From Cryoendolithus antarcticus (lineage: Eukaryota > Ascomycota > Dothideomycetes > Cladosporiales > Cladosporiaceae): 64,000 nucleotides of DNA. Each line of letters starts with the position of its first letter. Position 1 is the first letter of the stretch. The translations under genes were made by a program, and so were the position numbers. The stretch lies in assembly GCA_002077065.1 (NCBI GenBank), contig NAJO01000039.1, positions 186,001 through 250,000 of the forward strand. Direction: 5' to 3'. The notes beneath the pieces are model-generated. The model did no database searches. It was given only the letters and a program-made list of their open reading frames with translations, and was not told the origin of the DNA. Below are positions 44,601 through 54,850 of the stretch, piece after piece.

Positions 44601-44667
44601 GAAGGGGGGAACGGTGAAGGGGAAGAAGAGGGGTGGTCGGTATGTGGATGTTATGGCTGGGAAATAG
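38674..44667 (+). CDS. sec16: COPII coat assembly protein Sec16
   Basis: Large scaffold of ER exit sites that organises COPII coat formation by binding Sec23, Sec24, Sec13 and Sec31. Single exon, 1997 residues. Residues 1-500 are acidic with repeated short motifs (W-P-E-E/D-D-FFDD type); 500-940 are Pro/Gln-rich and disordered. The central conserved domain spans about 960-1090 (DPLERWKGHAIFKWGPSG.., FPKHMPFYGHG.., IKCTSGDVKLQDVK). A helical ACE1-like domain follows at about 1110-1430 (REALFEGQ-like QALFEGQRERAVWLAEEKK, WGHAMLIAS), where Sec13 binds in yeast. The C-terminal part is disordered with a conserved short block before the end (SFYFDKELGKWVNKK). Length fits filamentous-fungal Sec16. 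Convergent with RAD23, about 570 bases between stops. Confidence 0.95.
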   Translation: MEPAEDDSPAFPDFGSAFPSPIPTAPPTSETPLSLPQSTPIKPIPSAFPSRPSAAEEDDDFFDRYPGATPDKLRRPIAASPDFRRSSISVTETVDVSSRAVGEGERSLQGETRTLVEGETGRRGSIMVVESVDVSSRGTWEEERGIVPGTRTSVEPSGEHEYDVNAGGPGDQEWEADEETAMFAPDESAEAKAAHLEEAMRATLEVQAVITSGEDMADEQARALTSDAEVHPPEEHYEHQGEITELEEALDESTEAPLMDDEEPAPTIESRTATMQEPEEELLEDNSDEENVVSRPPPQPLQPAHAMAERSFTTNFTDLPRANHELKRTSEPRQAPIAEEWPAAGDDKTFGDLLDTEEVQVHEAPSNAQATYGDQWPEEEADHDFFDDAPPQLPEQPWSSEADDDTFGQILGNEPKSQSNGISSHDDVPAEDDLSAAWAAAMDDDEILNEAEIDPKAFFGDDDELLDDEPFLMDLAQDEPLRAIPEQARLSRPSYAPANSQNPMQQISYGAPTTPFLDQTSARSGGTPSTGLFDVYNHAAPVQPQQRPPISTAQSFADKSKGGYQSPYDLPMDVVKPRRRPQQNPQSQSRELPKPPPRTSSFHGAPPVLSPPNSSHGVPGAASPMAARTTPKTDAGFFAELPMASKPRTRPSGAYTPQLSNTPAPPMPNGQHFPSRGGPVQPPQAQTAFGQQPSRPAAPPTPQQQQPQMLGGLRQPGRNPLFPDQPSAYAPQFNETPPTPASGSSYYAPSHMPLAAPAPPTNRFSPAPPPNAAPPAAASRYSPAPAAQPQQQHHQPPTKPVQRQPSAPAVPPPAVNRAHSFVPRTSSPLAQHGRPSQAQYEQPDAYRSMPFSPSSPPTTNGLHLSPQRRESGNTKHTPPSTSAGPQESPYSAPPQRPRTQSPGTVMKTARIGFTPLERPGSTGPPSSMYGSSAPHSTAIKAPVHRRQFSREMSFAVPQDERAQDPLERWKGHAIFKWGPSGAVVTSFPKHMPFYGHGAPTIKCTSGDVKLQDVKDVLPLSDRDVRFPGPLQARSKGKKKELLAWMSGKIEDLERETEGAMLDFRLPPDAKKRVEEKLVLWKLTRIYLEHDGVLEGTPKLEGEVRRILLPNLAQLGQVAELQSPTSATIQPDPIDPQTLAQLRQALFEGQRERAVWLAEEKKLWGHAMLIASTMGPDVWKQIVGSFVRSQVKSVGSDARSLAALYQVFAGSAEDVVDELVPPSARAGFRMISKTEGVAAGNPLDGLDQWRETLALVTSNRTPGDAQSLVSLGKLLAGYDRVEAAHACFLFARSLAKHSGADDPETHFVLLGGNASTGGANLDAITLTEIYEYASSLSLPSSAAHYIPHLQAYKLLHGQQLAAYGLKAQAEAYCAHIDGAIRATTRPSGYYHQALAQELINFNAFLSQTPHTGSSGKFFSKPAMDKVSSGVGSWLSKFVAGDEGEGGASGLSSPGQVGTPGEGGPFGGVNGGSGAISRSASGEELYNPMLGNLASPPLSLGTPFQHHAATGAAGKYVPGAQVTTTSGSRYAPSVPSQFAPSRSSMDSDRSADPPQQFGASLGLPSAEPIRPASARYASYAPASVQSEQQSPQLLGVPGRPAQPERALSDYSVPYASGGSGVESRRGSAFSGISTGSYEPKPLLADQDGFGSYTPPVQSILPSESPELEVATENPWTQPEDPEGGAGYAPPEAGGGGYEPPAYVPYQPDPDSDDDAAASTKAKPKKRSMLDDEGDDDIISRAAALKSSKPLPPSTSSTSSKSAADAAADAAFRAAAEADAARDARPAAGSKGWLGGWFGGKNKGELGAGGAAAPAGPIRAKLGEENSFYFDKELGKWVNKKAGPEAAAAAAVGTPPPPKGMGSRGSSGAVGIAMGPPSSRAASGASLPPLSSSFSSAAAGMGGPGSRPPTSSGLSSTSAAAMLMGTSPALSSGPPSRTGTPAGAAGRVVSEGSRPGSGMSGNGTQAGTLEELLGPAGAKKGGTVKGKKRGGRYVDVMAGK

Positions 44668-45233
44668 AAAGGGTTGTAGGATCGGATGGTGTAGGATAGA
44701 GCGTATAAAGCTCCTAATACCGCTATACGCGGTGCTGTAATATGTGGCCGTACAGTCTCTGTCGGAGTCAGGTTGTTTCCGGGTATCGCTCATCGTGCTT
44801 TACACATCGATTACGGCGTTGCGTCGCTCGCCCACTTCTGTATATCGAGAGAACCTGCCTTTTGGTATCTCGCTTTGTGATTGATGGTCTCAAGATCAAG
44901 CGTGCAAGCAAAGGTACGCAGAATACGCACGTGTGTATCGACAGAAAAACTGACTGAAGCCGGGACGATTTGACCGCAGACTGGGTGTTCATCGCGCCTC
45001 ATCAGCAGCTGCAGACAGACGCTTTGAGCTCATCTGGCATTTAAGTCGTGTGTAGCTGATAGACTCCTCGCAACTTGCGAAAGCCCGTTTGACCTCGCTG
45101 CTCAGTTCCAGGTCTAGTCATCACGCAATGCATCCGATAAGTGCCAAGCAAGCCGCCCACAGTAACACATGAATGGTATCATAGTCTCCTCGCGTTTCCC
45201 TCCTGACTGACTCGTCTGCTCGACGTCGCCACG
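44668..45233. other. Convergent intergenic region between SEC16 and RAD23
   Basis: About 570 bases holding the 3' ends of both transcripts. No gene is supported. Confidence 0.4.
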
Positions 45234-46474
45234 CTACTCCTCCGGCTCATCCGGCTGATCGAACAAGAAGTTCGCAGCCAGCTCCTCGTTCTTGTCGCAT
45301 GCGAAGTAAGCCTGGATCACAAGATCTCTCTCGAAACCGAGGCGACATAACTGCAACTGAGATTAGCCTATGCCCAGTACATCCCAAGAATTCCAGTATA
45401 TCAGGGTGAACATACCCTCTCAATGGCCTCCCTCTCCTCCTCCGTAACGCTGATCTGCTGCGCTCCAGGAGGTAACGCCACATCCTCATCCGCGTCCTCC
45501 GCCAACAACTGCATGAACTGCTCCGGGTTCTGCGTGATGATCTGCGCCAGCTGCGGGTTACCCGCCGCAACTTGCTGCAAAATCGGCTCGAGCATTTGCG
45601 GCTGCTGCTGCACGACTTGGCGGAGTTGCTGGAATTGCGGGTTGTTGCGGAGGAAATCAAGTTGGTTGGCGTCGCCGCCTGCGCCTGCTGCGGGCGTGGC
45701 AGCTGCGCCGGAGGCGGGTGTGGAGCGTGCGCCGCCTGTGCCGGCGCGGGCAGCGGCTTCGAAGAGGTTGACTGGCTCATCGCTCCCTGCCGCCGCAGTC
45801 GCCACATCGGCATCTCCCCCAGCAGTCCCCGTCGCCACCGCAGCAGCAGGTGCCTCACCTCCTCCACTCAATCCACCCGCAGCCGGCGCAGCAGCAGCAG
45901 CCCGTTGCTCCTGCTGCGCACTAGCCGGAATTCCATTCAGCAAGTACTCCACCGCGCGATCCGGATTATAAAACGCCGCCCGCATAGCCCTATCGATATC
46001 CGCCCGCGGGAAACCCATACTCTCCATATTCGCGATCGCCGCGCTCCGCTCCTCGCCCACAGCAAGCGCACTAGGATCGTCGAAATTCCTCTGTCCACCA
46101 GCCACAGGAGCCGCAGGACTAGGCGTCGCAGGTGCAGCGTCACTCGTGCCAGCCGCGGCAGCAGCAGGTGCAGCCGGTACCGCAGGAGTCGCCGGCTCGG
46201 CGACCTTCGCTGGCGTCGCTGGCGGCGCAGCAGCAGCCTTGGGTGGGGGTTTAGGCTTGGCGATCATGCAGACTATGAAGCCCTTTTCTTCGATTTTGTA
46301 CGACTCGACCGTGTTGTCATCTTGCAGGATTTTGCCGCTGTAGATCAGCTTCTGACTTGAGGGCTCCCAGCCCTTCTCGGCGGAGATTTTGGATTTGAGA
46401 CTGGCGATTGTGTCGGTTGGTTCGGCGTCGAGGATGAACTTTTGTTGCTTGAGGTCCTTGAAGGTGAGCTTCAT
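45234..46474 (-). CDS. rad23: UV excision repair protein Rad23
   Basis: Ubiquitin-receptor protein that stabilises Rad4/XPC in nucleotide excision repair and carries ubiquitylated cargo to the proteasome. Exons 46474-45416 and 45350-45234, joined over a 65-base intron, give 391 residues. Domains in order: ubiquitin-like domain 1-75 ([13 protein letters not shown].., [11 protein letters not shown]); Ala/Pro-rich linker; UBA1 about 142-182 ([20 protein letters not shown]); Ala/Gly-rich linker; XPC-binding (STI1-like) about 271-325 ([19 protein letters not shown]..); UBA2 about 345-388, completed only by the second exon ([18 protein letters not shown]). All expected domains are present. Confidence 0.96.
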
Positions 46475-47146
46475 TGTGAGTTGTCAACGTGGGGATTGTG
46501 GTGACGGGGAGGGTAGGGTGTGGACGATGAGGTGGGGGCGGATAGGGTGGTGGTGCTGAAAGAGACGCAAGTGTACTGCTGATGTGTAGTGTTTGTGATG
46601 TTGATCAGGCAGCTGGAAGTGCGTGTAAAAGTGTATGTGAAGCTGGGCTGTGATGTAGTGAAAGTGGCGTTTGCTGCAGGGTTCATTTGACCTGAGGCAA
46701 GATTTCAGGCATCAACATGTCATGGAAAGCGAAGCGATCATGCTCGAGCAAGGTGAATCTGCATTGCCCTCATCAGCAGCGCCATACGGGCGCGCGATAA
46801 GAGGGCTGTGTCTATGCTACATAATACAGATAGTGTATCCTCCTCCTTTTCCCTCATCAGACTTCAGCCAGCCAGCAGTCCATACATCATCAGCAGCAGC
46901 AGCATGCAATCCCGTTGGTATCACTTCTCAAGCAAAGGCCCCAATCCTACCCCTGTTCCCATGTCGAAAGACAAAGGAGATATCAAAAACGCCATTCCAA
47001 CCGTGTCCATGCAGATCTGCGTCTTGTGTGCAGTGAAGTGAAGAAGTCCCTGTTACCAACATAATGCCCACTTGCTGCTGCCGCTGCTGTAATGCCTACC
47101 GTCGTACTAGCCGTTCCAAGTCCGGTGAGATGGAAAGAGAAAGAGT
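46475..47146. other. Intergenic region upstream of RAD23
   Basis: About 670 bases, with no supported gene. RAD23 promoter and leader, then the 3' flank of the kinase gene. Confidence 0.4.
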
Positions 47147-49225
47147 CTACACATGGAAGTCGCGTCCCCAACCTCCAACCATGAGCTCGAGGTCATCGTC
47201 ATCGCTATCCTCGCCAGCGACCCGAGGTGCCATCAAAGCAAAGAGATCGTGGTCGTCCTGGGGTTCCTTGCGCGCACTGTCAAAGTGTCTGCTGTTCGTA
47301 TTCTTGGTGCCGTTCGCGCGAGCTGGTGTTGACATAGCCATAGTCCTGGGCTTGTGATCACGCCAGTTGTTGTCGAGAGCCCATGTCTCCGGTACGCTGG
47401 GTACAGCCGGCGCGTTTGCCGCAGTGTTGTCGGACTCCCTGCGCTCCCAGTTGCGCGAATTTGACGATGAAGAACGTAGTCTCGAGGGTCCCAGGGAGTT
47501 GCCTTGACGCCAGCTCTCGGAGCGTTCGCGTGTCGGAGACTTGGTCTTCTTCGCGCTCCCGAAAGTGAAGTTGCTGAACGCATCCGTGTACCTGCTCTTC
47601 TGGGGTGGCGTAGGAGAGGCGACAACAGGTGTCGCGACCTCCGGAGCCTGCTTCGAGCGGCGGAAGCTGCCCAAGACAGCCCATTTATCGAGTAGCGAAG
47701 ACGAACGCTCCTTCAGTAACGGACGCTCGGCTTTCGGAGGCTGTGGAGTAGCAGCACCAGAACCGAATGGTTCAACAGTGGATTGACGCGGAGTGACGCT
47801 GCCACGGCCGTCCTCAATGATCGCAGCGAGCTGAGGTGTACTTGGCTTTGCCGTACTCACGCGAGAAATGTCCATACCAGCATCGAATGATGACCGTCCT
47901 TCTTGCGCCAACTCCTCGTCCTCATCGTAGAGATCGCTCCAACTCTTGCTGAAACCATCCGTAGTGTAAGGTGTGTTCGTCTTGTGGCGGCGCGAGAAGC
48001 TGATAGGTAGAGAGCCAACGAGGACTGACGGCGGACGCAGGACGAATGACTTGGCAGATTTGAAAGACATGCCAAGACCAGAATCGAGGTTCGAAGACAG
48101 TGACGACTCGTCAGTGTCGACATACTTGTAGCTGTCCGATTGCTGAGATCCAGGGAACAAATCCGACTCCTCGTCGCGAATGGTTGACAATTGGCGAGTA
48201 GCCTTCTGCGGCGTCTTGAGCAATGCCGCACTCCAGGGGAATGAATCGGTCGCGGTAGCAGTAGTAATCGAGGGCGTGCGCAGTGGTTCGCGGGCCTTCG
48301 TGACCATTTGCACACCATCCGGAGTCTCCGTGCAAAACTCATCAAGCGACTCATCATCAGTAGTGAAACTGACGACCGACTTTAGAGCATCCCGCACAGC
48401 GCCGAGTGAACGGTTGGCGGGGTCCAAAGCCAATGAGTGTCTGATAACATTGTATGTATCTTGATGCATGTTCGGGAAGATGTCAAACAGGCTTTGACGG
48501 TCGTTCGCGAAGTCCGCAAACAGGGGATCCTTCAGCGTAGGCGTGGCAAAGGGGTTGCGCTGGAAGAGCACATTAAGCAGAACGATACCGACAGCCCAGA
48601 TGTCCGCCTGGGCAGGAGAATACCCATACCCGAAAACAGAAGCATCGTACTGCTCGGGTGCCATGTAGCGATCTGACCCGACTGCGAACTCAGTGGACCA
48701 GGTCTCTGTAGTAGCCAGACCGAAGTCGCCAAGCTTCATCGAGCCAGAGGATGTCAAAAAGATATTCTCGGGCTTGATGTCGCGGTGGTAGACGCCGTTG
48801 TTGTGCAGGTGGTCAATCGAATCGATGAGCTCAAGCATGAAAGCACGTACATGCTCGGTCTCAAGGGGTCCCTTGCCAACACGGATGGCTTCGTACAAGT
48901 CGCCATTGCTGCACAGCTCCAAAACCATGTACTGATGATCCCTGGTCTCGAAGTTGTGCACCAAGTTGACGATATTCACATGTTCCGGCAGCTTGGAGTG
49001 GATCGCCAACTCTTCAGAGCGGTCATCGATGGCGACAGTGGCGGGGCATGCGGTGTTCTCAGTGGCGGAGGGCTTAGTGATGCACTTGATCGCGACGTCG
49101 CCACCAGTCAGAGTGTCCCTGGCGGCGAACACCATTCCAAATGAGCCATGATTGAGAGGCGAGGTGGTTATGAACCGTTTATCGAGAAGCTTGCCTTGTT
49201 CGAAGCCATCTCGCATACAGGCCAT
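47147..49225 (-). CDS. Ser/Thr protein kinase, Ran1/Ksp1-like
   Basis: 692 residues from the ATG at 49225 (a second ATG follows at 49216). The kinase domain fills about residues 15-310: glycine loop NHGSFGMVF, VAIKC with catalytic Lys near 47, catalytic loop YHRDIKPEN (His147-Arg-Asp), DFGLA (167-171), APEQYD activation segment end. The gatekeeper region reads MVLELCSNGDLYEAI and the sequence AVGSDRYMAPEQYD suits the Ran1/Pat1, Sks1/Vhs1 and Ksp1 group, which regulates meiosis entry and nutrient responses in yeasts. The remaining 380 residues are Ser/Pro-rich and disordered, probably regulatory. The region before the start is long and gene-free, as expected for a gene with a long 5' leader. 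Confidence 0.85.
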   Translation of the reverse strand: MACMRDGFEQGKLLDKRFITTSPLNHGSFGMVFAARDTLTGGDVAIKCITKPSATENTACPATVAIDDRSEELAIHSKLPEHVNIVNLVHNFETRDHQYMVLELCSNGDLYEAIRVGKGPLETEHVRAFMLELIDSIDHLHNNGVYHRDIKPENIFLTSSGSMKLGDFGLATTETWSTEFAVGSDRYMAPEQYDASVFGYGYSPAQADIWAVGIVLLNVLFQRNPFATPTLKDPLFADFANDRQSLFDIFPNMHQDTYNVIRHSLALDPANRSLGAVRDALKSVVSFTTDDESLDEFCTETPDGVQMVTKAREPLRTPSITTATATDSFPWSAALLKTPQKATRQLSTIRDEESDLFPGSQQSDSYKYVDTDESSLSSNLDSGLGMSFKSAKSFVLRPPSVLVGSLPISFSRRHKTNTPYTTDGFSKSWSDLYDEDEELAQEGRSSFDAGMDISRVSTAKPSTPQLAAIIEDGRGSVTPRQSTVEPFGSGAATPQPPKAERPLLKERSSSLLDKWAVLGSFRRSKQAPEVATPVVASPTPPQKSRYTDAFSNFTFGSAKKTKSPTRERSESWRQGNSLGPSRLRSSSSNSRNWERRESDNTAANAPAVPSVPETWALDNNWRDHKPRTMAMSTPARANGTKNTNSRHFDSARKEPQDDHDLFALMAPRVAGEDSDDDDLELMVGGWGRDFHV

Positions 49226-52200
49226 TTGGTGGAAGCGCCGGTGTCGTGGTGGAGAGAGGGAACGCCACTTCGAAGTCTGCAAAGTGCAGTCGTAGTGTCA
49301 AGCTCGTTGGTAAGTCGGATGCCGGGTTGTTGTATCAACACGAGCAGAAAGTCCTTGCCAGGTGTGAAATCAGTCGGTCAAACTTTTGTGTATATGCAGG
49401 CAGCAGCACCTTGATGGTGACTCGGTCCGGAGGAAGGTGCCGTCCAGTATAAAGTAATGTAAATCAAGAAACTCCTCAGGATAATCGTGTACCCGTTATG
49501 TGTCCAGTGTCAACTCCTCGTCCGTATGCCAGTTCCCCCAAGATATCGATATGCACAGTATTCGCTTGCTCGCTTCAACTCATCAAAGGCGGAATGCCTC
49601 TCAAAGACAGGAAAGGGTAATGAATGTCGTATTGGTCATGAGTACAGTGGGTGAAGTGTGAGTGTCCAACAAGGGTTGGAAAATGATGACGTAAGTGCAC
49701 GTCCAGGGTTGGTCGTAAGATGGCAGATAAACCAAGGTTGGGTGAGTGAGAGTCGTGAGGTCGTGAGGGTATCGGTGTCGTAGTGTTACAAGATTATGGC
49801 CGAGTATGTGGCGTGAGAAGTTGAAGAGAGGGTGGTGTGAGTCAGGGTGGCGGCGTCGGCGGTGGGGTGCCTAGAGCAGCAGCTGCCTTGATGACGATGC
49901 AATGGTCTTGTCAAGCATCAAAGACCAGGTGTCGAAGTTATCTGGATGTGTGATTGTCGAAGGTCGGATGTTGACACATCCAAGGTTGTTGACGTGCGTG
50001 CTTGCGAGGGCTGTATGACGAAGTGCCTAATCTCGGAGGCAAGCGGGAACTTGGTCAGGTGTGAGGGCGCTTGAGCTGATGCACGCTCTCCTTGCTCCTT
50101 GTCACATCAATGGGTCGAGCGAAGTAGAGGTATTAGGTGGTAGATAGGCTGGTTGTTGTAGAAGTCGTAGGTGTCGCTTGTGTCAGTCGATGGTTGTGAA
50201 TGTCGCCGGGTGAGCGTAAGGAATGCGGGCGGCTGTGCGAGCTTGCTGAGACACAAGCTGGGAAGGAGCAATCAACACAGTGGCTGCTCAGAGGTCGGCG
50301 GTGGTACCAAACAATCGACAACGATGTGGTGAGGAACGCAGGTGTAGCAGTAGTAGTAGGGCGGTGGTATGTGGCAGTCGGAGAGCGGTGTGGCAGATGG
50401 TTGCAATGGCAGTAGGTGTGGACGGTGACGGGAGGGACAGCGAGTCGAGCGTCTTGCAGTAGTGCACCCGCCAGATGTTCCTTGTTTATGAGTGGTCCAC
50501 TTGTCCCCACTACAACGAGGGCTCGAGCTCGCAACGGCGCTACGCCGGAAACGTGCTCACTATTCTGGGCCAGATCATGAGGTACACACGCCACCATGAA
50601 TTACGCTATGGGAACGGGCAAAGAGGACACGCACGCTTAGTGCCAACATTCACTGCCTCCTGATCTCACAAGCGCAAGGCGGCCATGGCACTATACTGTC
50701 AGCTGCCCTCGACAAAGGAGCCCGCTCCGAGCCTCGTGCCATCACTGCGTGTGCCTTTGTTACTCGATTGACCGAGACAGCCGATGTCGGGCAACGGGTA
50801 CTTGCAACCATTCAAGGTCAGACGCAGCAAAGGGAGCAGTTGCTTGCGAGACTGTTTCGCACTGCTGACCAGACCCTGAAACATGTCCATCATTAACGCG
50901 CGTATTGCTGCGCTTCCTGTCAGAGCTGAGCCTGTCAGCTTTGCTTGGCCCTAGTGACAGGGAGAGCTCTTTACAATCTGCGAGAGATTGCTGGAACGTT
51001 CTGTTTCATAGCTATAGCTTTTGTCCACAGAGAAGCCAGCTGGCTATGTACGTATCTGCTATCACGCCTTTGGTTGACGACAGTCATCCCCTGGTGCTGC
51101 ATAGTTTGGTCTGGCTCTCGAAGACCCTGTCCCAGAGAGATTGCTCGAAAGACAGCTTGGTGGGGCATCGGCTTCAGCGAGCGCTTATCGATGCAGCAAT
51201 CCGTTTGCTGTGCTCCAATACCTGCCACTCGTCGGGTAGGCAAATTCGCGGTGAAGGCATCGATATGCGTCAATGTCATGTCCACTGTCCCATTCGCAGA
51301 ACCCGAAAGACCATTGAGATGCACCTACAGGCCCGGAGTCCGGCAGCAGCAAATCGTAGCTTTCCCCACGTAACCTTCATGCACAGCGGGAGTCGCCACG
51401 AAGTCAAACACATGCATGCGGGTATGCAGGCGTGGTGCGTTTCTGCCAATGCACAGTTTCTTGTTGTCTCGAGCTCGGCAAAAGTATCACCGGCGAGCAA
51501 AAGACTTCGCGGTCATTGTGCAATTCGACAGTGCGATCTGATGTATCAGCTGTCCATGTTGCTGTCGTGCGTGATCGGAAAGTAGTTTCGATTGTGCTCG
51601 ATCCTCTGCGCACGTGGCGGAGCGCCAACAAAGAAGCACGGGCTACTCGACTCTACAGAGTTTCCATCGCCGGGTAGATCGTGTGAAAGACCCGAGCCGT
51701 ATCCACCGCGTGGTTGTCCGCGACTGTGGTTCCTGGGTCTCAGCTCGAGCCTGATGAGACTCTGGTCATACTTAATCGCAGTCGCCGAGCATATCAGTTC
51801 GAATTTTATCGCCACCGTCGAGTTGATCGTGCCTGCGGAACAGTTGCAAGTCTAGACCACCGGCTACTCCCCCCTAAAGCAACCAATTTCATTATTACCC
51901 GAGCGTCCAGCGGTGTGACATTTCTGCCAACTCCCTCTTCACACATATCGCCACTCCTCCATCAACATCGCAACGAGCCACTCACATCCGCAGCTGCCGC
52001 AGAGATTTCCGCAATACTGCGTTAAGCATACGCTGTAGACGCGCATTAGCCGGCGGGTATAGAGAGATTGGCAGAGTCTGGAGCGCAGCGATAGTTGCTT
52101 GCGCTAGGGAAGAGGTGCAGTAGACTGCAGTGGTTTTGTGCGACCTGCATGTTGAAGATTGCTTCGGGAATCGTAAGGATGGGATGATGCCGAGGGATGT

Positions 52201-53355
52201 TTGTTGACACGTTCACAGCACTCATATGCCAGGAGTCACATTGACGAAGAGCACGCGCGAGGTACCCCCATCATGTCGTAATGATCGCATATCTCAGACC
52301 AAGTACGGGATCAGTCTCCATGGCATGATCCTCCTCCAATACAGATCGCGACGGAGAATTTGCATCTGCTTCACCGCGTGCCGCTGCTTCCCAAATCCAC
52401 TTCCACACTATTCCACCCGTACCTAATATCATCAACAATACACTACTGTATATTGACATCCACTCTGCGACCCACTACTGCGCTGGCGGGAATGTGCCAC
52501 CGCCACAGATGTTGACAAGGGCCAGCCCAAGAAGCGGCGACCTTGCCGTCAGCAATGTAGTGGAAGCCATCAGCACAACGTCGCGGTGCTGTGCTTTTTG
52601 ACATGACCCTCCTACCCTCCTTCGTAGATGCTCCCATATATCATCAACAAGGCAGGCTCAATTCCGTGAAAAAGGCAGGACTACCGCACCGGAGGCACAC
52701 ATGGAATGACCTCGAGATTCACAACGTTGCTTGCACTTGGCCTAGTCACAGAGTCGAGTGATCACGTTGATTCCGACCATTTTCCGCATTCATAACAACC
52801 TGCCATCCTTACTCGACCGGGCAAGATTTTGGGGAGTGTATGTCGTATGCATCCTAAAGTCAGACTGAATCGAGGTTGCAGAGAGAGTGACGTCCATCGG
52901 GCTTCCGGTCATTCGGCTTTCCTCAGACTTCTCGTGCAATGTCCACGCCGAGACGCCGTACTAGACTTCATCATCTCGTACACTAGCACACGTCATACGA
53001 GCCTGCATACTTACGCTACGTCGCGAGTACGAAATGCTGCTGCACGAGCAGAGTTCATGGCTAGGGACCACGCAACACTGATTTTATTGTAGGAATGCAC
53101 AGGATGAGGCCGAAGGATTTCCGATTCATCATCACTGCATGTCGCTCGGGATAGGATGCAATACCGATGCACGAGTGGCGGATAACGCGAAGTGCATCAT
53201 ACTGGGGCCAGAAGTGACTTGCGAGGTGTTATATGGTCCAGCAGCTTCTTCTCTTGCAGCAAGAGCGCTTTTCATCCTGCTCAGATCCTGCCTCCCATTC
53301 CTCTCTTGTCTTCATTCGTAGCATCTAGCGACATCTGCTCACATCGCGATCGGCA
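49226..53355. other. Gene-poor region upstream of the kinase
   Basis: About 4.1 kb without a gene I can support. The first 1-1.5 kb is probably the kinase's promoter and 5' leader. From 50.9 to 51.6 kb there are open frames on both strands, the longest 226 codons on the plus strand (50905-51585), rich in Ser, Cys and Arg without a domain. On the minus strand opposite lie protein-like fragments broken by a stop, noted in the findings. Confidence 0.4.
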
Positions 53356-54617
53356 ATGGCCTCAAGAAGAGTCGGTCTTATAGGCCTCAGCGCAAGCGCT
53401 GACACTTGCATGGGCAGCGAAGGCGCATCTACCTTACCTGTTGTCAACTTCGAAGTACGAGCTTGTTGCACTGTGCAATACATCAGTTGGCAGCGCTAAG
53501 AAAACGATTGAGCACTTCAAGATCCCAACAACTATCAAAGCGTACGGATCACCCGAGGACCTTGCTCGAGACCCTGATGTCGACATCGCTGTGTGCGCCA
53601 CCGGCGTGGAGCATCACTTCAGCTCCCTCGTCCCCGCTGGTGAAAGCCGGCAAGGAGGTGTTCACGGAGGTGCCTCTAGCCCAGAACGTCGACCAAGCTC
53701 GTGAGTTGTGATCGATGGCCCAGCAGTATAAGGTCCGCACCATGATAGGCATGCAAGGCCAGGCCAACCCCGCGGTGAATGTCATCAAGAATGCCATCGA
53801 GGGCGGGAAGATCGGAAAAGTGCTCAGTACTACTATCACTGGGTATGCTGGAGCTTTCAACGGCGACCCGAATCCCGAGAGCAGCATTCACTTGTTTCAA
53901 CGCGCCGCCGGAGCGAACATGATGACAGTGTGGTTTTTGCACAGTGAGACTTCTCATGTTATGCTTGGTAGTCTGAACGATCACTGACAAGGTGACCCAG
54001 CATTCAGCTTGATTTTCCACACGCTCGGCGAGCTCTCCTCCTTCGACTCGATGCTAGGCATCTCACGCCCAGAGATCGGCCTCTTCGATCTCAAAGACCC
54101 TTCCAAGAAAGTCCAGCGCACAATCACATCCGACACGCCCGACCAGATCTTCCTCCAAGGCAAGCTAGCTTCCAATGCCCTCCTGAGCTCCCACATGGAA
54201 GGCGGTGCACCGTTCCCAGGCGAGCCAGGCCTACGTTGGCACATCGTGGATGAGAAAGGGGAGCTACTCATCACGAACAACATCATGATGATGGACATGC
54301 TTCACACTAGTGCTAAAGTGCAGTGGCTGGACTACAGTCGTAAGGCTCAAAGCAAAGTAGGTGATGTGCTCAGCGATAAGCCGCAGAGCGTACCTGTCAC
54401 GGATCTTGAGGTGCCGAAAGACGAGTTGTCGAAGGTTGGGGGTGTGGCGGAGAATGTGGGGAGACTCTATGAGGCTTTTGCTGATGGGGAGAAGGGGATG
54501 TATGCGGATTGGGAGGTGGGTTTGAGCGGGCATGAATTGATGGAGGAGATGTTCCAGCGGTGGGATGGGGAGGGAAACTTTGGGAGGGAGGCGAAGTACA
54601 TGAAGGCAGATATATAG
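53356..54617 (+). pseudogene. Gal80-like / Gfo-Idh-MocA oxidoreductase pseudogene
   Basis: Related to fungal NAD(P)-binding oxidoreductases of the Gfo/Idh/MocA family that include Gal80. Block 1 starts at the ATG (MASRRVGLIGLSASADT, a Rossmann strand and loop); block 2 resumes one base out of phase (WAAKAHLPYLLSTSKYELVAL..); block 3 shifts again at about 53640 (VKAGKEVFTEVPLAQN). A TGA then interrupts block 3 at about 53708-53712. After it the frame is intact: MIGMQGQANPAVNVIKNAIEG, then a normal 57-base intron (53944-54000), then FSLIFHTLGELSSFDS.. to the stop at 54617. Both frameshifts look like single-base insertions. Everything else, including the intron, is well preserved, so the loss is recent, or the assembly has errors here. 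Confidence 0.8.
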
Positions 54618-54850
54618 GGGTGTCGTTGTGAAGTGGTAATTTTTTCTCAGTGGCTATGTCATATGCAGCAGCTGTGTTATTTCATCAGATGTTTCACTGC
54701 AAATGCAAGGTTCCAACGACGACCAAAAGATCTACCATTCTGTCTCGCTTCGACGATAGAGAGTCCCACTGAGACGCATCACAACTGGCTCTGCACTTCT
54801 TCCCCATTGATTGTGAGCGCATTGTAGGTATTCGCCTGGTCTGCGACACG

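Noticed and set aside
45572..46360. 262-codon plus-strand frame antisense to RAD23
   Set aside because: Produced by Ala/Pro-rich codons of RAD23 read backwards; Arg/Ser-rich with no domain.
50905..51585. 226-codon plus-strand frame
   Set aside because: Starts with ATG but is rich in Cys, Ser, His and Arg without hydrophobic-core patterning; likely chance in GC-rich DNA.
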